Source: Oscillospiraceae bacterium (GTDB lineage: Bacteria > Bacillota > Clostridia > Oscillospirales > Ruminococcaceae). Taken from it: DNA of 15,682 nt. How positions within the stretch are numbered: the stretch's first letter is position 1; the number at the start of each line of letters is the position of its first letter. Below the pieces are notes generated by a model that was not told the origin of the DNA, did not search any database, and saw nothing but the letters and a program-made list of their open reading frames with translations. The position numbers were made by a program, and so were the translations under genes. The DNA is taken from assembly GCA_028694405.1 (NCBI GenBank), contig JAQUTM010000035.1:1-15682 (forward strand), written 5' to 3'. Below, one piece after another: positions 12,815 through 15,682 of the stretch.

Positions 12815-13720
12815 ATGTATAAACATAAAATTACGGTTTTTACTCCCACCTATAACCGCGGCTCTTTGCTGGAAAAATTGTTTGCCTCGCTGCAAAAACA
12901 AACCTTTACCGATTTTGAATGGCTGATTGTAGATGACGGCAGCACTGATAATACCGAGGAACTGTTAAAGCGTTGGCAAAAAATGCAGCTGCATTTTCCG
13001 CTGCACTACCACCGTACCCCAAACGGCGGTAAAATGCGGGCTGTCAATTATGGGCTGGACTTGGCTCAAGGTGAATTGTTTTTTGTGGTAGACAGCGATG
13101 ACTATTTGACCGAAACCGCTTTGGAGCGCATTGATTACTGGGCAAATACCTTAACGCCCCAGCAAAAACCGTTTTTTGCAGGCGTAAGCGGTGATAAAAT
13201 ATACGAAAGCGGACAGAGCGTCGGCACCACCTGTGCCGGAAAAAGCTTTGACTGTACCGCCTTAGAACGAGATAAACTTGGCGTACACGGCGATAAGGCC
13301 GAGGCATTTTTTACCGACGTTTTTCGCAAATACAAATTTCCCGAATTTACAGGCGAAAAATTTATTACCGAAAGTGTTGTCTATTATCGCATGGCAAAAG
13401 ATGGCTATAAAGTACGCTTTTTTAACGAGGGCATTTACGTTTGTGACTACCTGCCCGACGGCTTAACGAAAAATGCGCTTTCCCTGCATATGCACAACCC
13501 CAAAGGCAGTATGCTGGCGGCAAAAGAGCGCCTAACCTACCCCGAATTGACAAAACAGCTAAAAATTGCCACCATCTATTATTGCTATAAAGGTGTTACC
13601 CAAGCAGGCTACAGCCGCAGCGAAATTTGTACGCGTCTTAACATTACAAATTTCCAGTTAAGCACGGCACTTTTTATCGGCAATTTGCATGAAATAAAGA
13701 AAAAGCTGCTGAAAAAATAG
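12815..13720 (+). CDS. Glycosyltransferase family 2
   Basis: A 301-residue GT-A, inverting-type glycosyltransferase. The N-terminal nucleotide-binding part is canonical: FTPTYNRGSLLEKLFASLQKQ (9-29), WLIVDDGSTDNT with DDGS at 40-43, NGGKMRAVNYGLDLAQGE (70-87) and the metal-binding DSD at 93-95 in VVDSDDYL. The acceptor part includes GEKFITESVVYYRM (180-193) and ends in a basic, helical tail. No membrane segment is seen. It probably transfers one sugar of the surface polysaccharide repeat unit; donor unknown. I chose the ATG at 12815 because GAGGG lies 7 nt upstream and the family N-terminus starts there; a longer in-frame start at 12608 lies inside the preceding gene and adds 69 residues of unrelated sequence. 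It is 16 nt from the next gene. Confidence 0.9.
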   Translation: MYKHKITVFTPTYNRGSLLEKLFASLQKQTFTDFEWLIVDDGSTDNTEELLKRWQKMQLHFPLHYHRTPNGGKMRAVNYGLDLAQGELFFVVDSDDYLTETALERIDYWANTLTPQQKPFFAGVSGDKIYESGQSVGTTCAGKSFDCTALERDKLGVHGDKAEAFFTDVFRKYKFPEFTGEKFITESVVYYRMAKDGYKVRFFNEGIYVCDYLPDGLTKNALSLHMHNPKGSMLAAKERLTYPELTKQLKIATIYYCYKGVTQAGYSRSEICTRLNITNFQLSTALFIGNLHEIKKKLLKK

Positions 13721-13736
13721 CAGAATAGGAGCATCT

Positions 13737-14894
13737 ATGAACGGCTTTTACCTTTGCACCGAGGAAGAGGGATATTTTGATAATCCGCATGGTGTGGCTA
13801 AAAAAATTCTTTCTCAAATTAAAACCTTTGAAAAAGCGGGTCTAAATACTACGCTGTATCCTTTTCATTTTTTGCCCAACACCAAGGTGCGCAAGGCTTT
13901 GCGCCGCGTGCCTTTTTGCAGCGTGGCCTGTAATTTTCCATTTCAGCCTCAATTTCAAAACGCCGACTTTTTTTATATCCGCACCCCAAGAGGAGAATAC
14001 AGCTTTGTACAGCTTTTAAAGAAACTGCGCGCCTATAATCCAAAAGCAAAAATATTGCTGGAGCTTGCCACTTACCCATACGACAGTGAAAACGCAGGCC
14101 GCATGGTGGATATTCCCTTTGTTTTGAAAGACCGCGTAAACCGTAACAAATATAAAAAATACGCCGACTGCATGATAACCTTTGGGCAATTCGACCGCAT
14201 CTTTGGCCTGCCTGTTATCAGCACGGTAAACGGTGTTATGGTAGATGACATACGCCCGGTACAGCCGTCTGCCAAGGCCCTTTCGCAGGATACCGTAAAC
14301 GTAATTGCCGTGGCAATGCTTGCCGCTTGGCACGGATACGACCGCTTTTTGCGAGGCCTTGGCGCCTATTATAAAAACGGCGGCACACGCAACATTGTTT
14401 TGCATCTGGTGGGCATTAGCACAGACGATACTTTAGCCAACCTAAAGCAACTGGCAAAAGCCCAAAATATAGAAGAGCATGTTATCTTTTACGGTGCCAA
14501 AACAGGTGCCGAGCTGGACGCCATTTATGATGATTGCGCCATTGGCCTAGAGTGCTTGGGTACCTTTCGGCAAGGCACCACCCGCAGTAGCAGCAGCTTA
14601 AAAAGTCGTGAATACTGGAGCAAGGGTCTGCCCTTGGTAACAGCCTGCACCTTTACCCAAAACACCGATGAAATCAGTGGCTATATCCACACCGTCCCTT
14701 TTGACGATACGCCTGTGGATATCCCCGCATTTTTACAGTTTTACGATACCGTTTACGCAAGCGACAACACCCATGAAAACGCCATTACCACCTTGCGTAA
14801 TTATGCATATAAAACCTGTGATATGTCAGTAACCATGAAGCCCGTTACCGACTATATCAGCGGAAAAGCAACTTTAGAGGATGTGACAAAATGA
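13737..14894 (+). CDS. Divergent glycosyltransferase, GT4/GT1-like
   Basis: A 385-residue protein with two Rossmann-like halves as in GT-B enzymes. The N-terminal half begins MNGFYLCTEEEGYFDNPHGVAKKI, a Gly-Val-Ala-Lys acceptor-side loop common in sugar transferases. The C-terminal half has VAMLAAWHGYDRFLRGL (192-208), a position where GT4 enzymes have a donor-contacting strand and helix, then VGISTD, VIFYGAKTGAELDAIYDDCAIGLECLG (249-275). The standard EX7E pair is not obvious; the matching stretch is SSLKSREYWSKGLPLV (286-301), so catalysis may use different residues. AGGAG 5 nt before the ATG sets the start. Its stop codon overlaps the next start (ATGA), so the two are likely translationally coupled. 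It could be a transferase for a modified sugar made by the following aminotransferase, but that is inference. Confidence 0.78.
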   Translation: MNGFYLCTEEEGYFDNPHGVAKKILSQIKTFEKAGLNTTLYPFHFLPNTKVRKALRRVPFCSVACNFPFQPQFQNADFFYIRTPRGEYSFVQLLKKLRAYNPKAKILLELATYPYDSENAGRMVDIPFVLKDRVNRNKYKKYADCMITFGQFDRIFGLPVISTVNGVMVDDIRPVQPSAKALSQDTVNVIAVAMLAAWHGYDRFLRGLGAYYKNGGTRNIVLHLVGISTDDTLANLKQLAKAQNIEEHVIFYGAKTGAELDAIYDDCAIGLECLGTFRQGTTRSSSSLKSREYWSKGLPLVTACTFTQNTDEISGYIHTVPFDDTPVDIPAFLQFYDTVYASDNTHENAITTLRNYAYKTCDMSVTMKPVTDYISGKATLEDVTK

Positions 14895-15682
14895 GAGTAC
14901 CCCTGTTAGATTTACAAAGACAATACGCCAACGTAAAAGAAGATGCCGACGCAGCCTTATTAAATGCCTTTAACGGTGCAAACTATATCATGGGCGCCAA
15001 CGTAAAAGCCTTTGAGCAAGAGTTTGCAAATTACATTGGCACCAAACACTGCATTACCGTGGGCAACGGCACCGACGCACTTGTAATTATATTAAAAGCT
15101 TACGGCATTGGCGCCGGCGATGAAGTAATTACCACACCTTATACGTTTTTTTCTACGGCAGAGGCCATCAGCTGTGTGGGCGCCACGCCCGTTTTTGTGG
15201 ACGTACACCGTGATACCTGCAACATAGACGAAGCGCTGATTGAGCCCGCCATTACACCGCGTACCAAGGCCATTATGCCCGTGCATATTTTTGGTGCCTG
15301 TGCCGAAATGGACAGCATCAATGCCATTGCAAAAAAACATAATTTGGTTGTAATTGAGGACGCTTGCCAAGCCGCAGGCGGCAGTTATAAAGGCAAAATG
15401 GCAGGTAATTTAGGTGATGCCTCCTGCTTTAGCTTTTTTCCCACCAAAAACTTAGGCTGTGGGGGCGACGGCGGCTGTATTTGTACAAACGATGACAACA
15501 TCGCACTGATTTGCCGCGCGTTAAAGGCACACGGCAGCGGCGAAAACGGTCAAAAGGCATACAATCTGCTAAACAATATAACCGAAGAAGTTACCGCCGA
15601 CACCTGTACCGACAACACAGTGTATAACCCATTAAAATATTACAATTATTTGATAGGCCACAACTCCCGCTTAGACGAGGTG
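14891..15682 (+). CDS. DegT/DnrJ/EryC1/StrS family PLP-dependent sugar aminotransferase, N-terminal part (runs off right edge)
   Basis: The first 264 residues of a fold-type-I aminotransferase that converts a keto group on a nucleotide sugar to an amine. The start MRVPLLDLQRQYANVK is typical of the family. Visible are GNGTDAL (58-64, cofactor phosphate site), DEVITTPYTFFSTAEAI (77-93), IEDACQAAGG with Asp 157 (pairs with the pyridine nitrogen) and SFFPTKNLGCGGDGG with Lys 186 as the PLP Schiff-base lysine. About 30 residues between HGSGENG (214-220) and YYNYLIGHNSRLDE (250-263) form a longer loop than in the shortest members. The gene overlaps the preceding stop by 4 nt, with GAGG 10 nt upstream. 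Which amino sugar is made is unknown; the epimerase, dehydratase or acetyltransferase partners may lie further right. Confidence 0.93.
   Translation, partial: MRVPLLDLQRQYANVKEDADAALLNAFNGANYIMGANVKAFEQEFANYIGTKHCITVGNGTDALVIILKAYGIGAGDEVITTPYTFFSTAEAISCVGATPVFVDVHRDTCNIDEALIEPAITPRTKAIMPVHIFGACAEMDSINAIAKKHNLVVIEDACQAAGGSYKGKMAGNLGDASCFSFFPTKNLGCGGDGGCICTNDDNIALICRALKAHGSGENGQKAYNLLNNITEEVTADTCTDNTVYNPLKYYNYLIGHNSRLDEV

Noticed and set aside
1..15682. CRISPR arrays, tRNA/rRNA genes, transposases, phage or toxin-antitoxin genes, RiPP or defence systems
   Set aside because: I looked for repeat-spacer patterns, transposase and toxin motifs and cloverleaf-like sequences in the gaps and found none that I could support.

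Overview
The window looks like a chromosomal stretch from a low-to-mid GC Gram-positive anaerobe of the Clostridia type (Oscillospirales/Lachnospirales-like). This is inference, based on strong AGGAG/GGAGG ribosome binding sites, sigma-A-type promoters in AT-rich gaps, short U-tailed intrinsic terminators, a lipobox lipoprotein and the gene families present. There are no rRNAs, tRNAs, insertion sequences, phage genes or CRISPR arrays. Coding density is high and no gap exceeds 300 bases.

Left part (1-3629): the 5' end of a DUF1015 gene runs off the left edge on the minus strand. A DMT/EamA transporter is transcribed divergently from it, using overlapping promoters. Next come nnrD (NAD(P)HX dehydratase domain only, minus strand, convergent with the transporter across a shared hairpin) and a two-TM protein with TPR-like helices, of unknown role.

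Central metabolic part (3630-7250): an SDR dehydrogenase of the gluconate-5-dehydrogenase/DhuD-KduD type and kduI. Together they could convert the 4-deoxy-5-ketouronate released from pectin or glycosaminoglycans to 2-keto-3-deoxygluconate. They lie on opposite strands, separated by punA (trimeric purine nucleoside phosphorylase) and a small lipoprotein of unknown function. Each of these plus-strand genes has its own terminator, so they look like single-gene transcription units.

Surface polysaccharide part (7251-15682): a minus-strand O-antigen ligase/polymerase-family membrane protein faces away from a plus-strand Wzz-like chain-length protein across a striking divergent promoter region. In that region both -35 boxes are TTGACA and form a perfect inverted repeat. 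The Wzz-like gene has its own terminator. A second promoter then starts a tight operon of five glycosyltransferases (three GT4 with clear EX7E motifs, one GT2, one divergent GT4-like) and a DegT/DnrJ/EryC1 sugar aminotransferase that runs off the right edge. The set fits assembly of a Wzy-type exported polysaccharide carrying an amino sugar. The flippase, initiating transferase and most nucleotide-sugar enzymes are not in the window.

I do not see a clearly new multi-gene system. The most unusual signals are regulatory: the mirrored TTGACA divergent promoter, a perfect 20-bp palindrome after punA, a 12-mer promoter motif used three times, and inverted repeats at the promoter of the uronate dehydrogenase gene.
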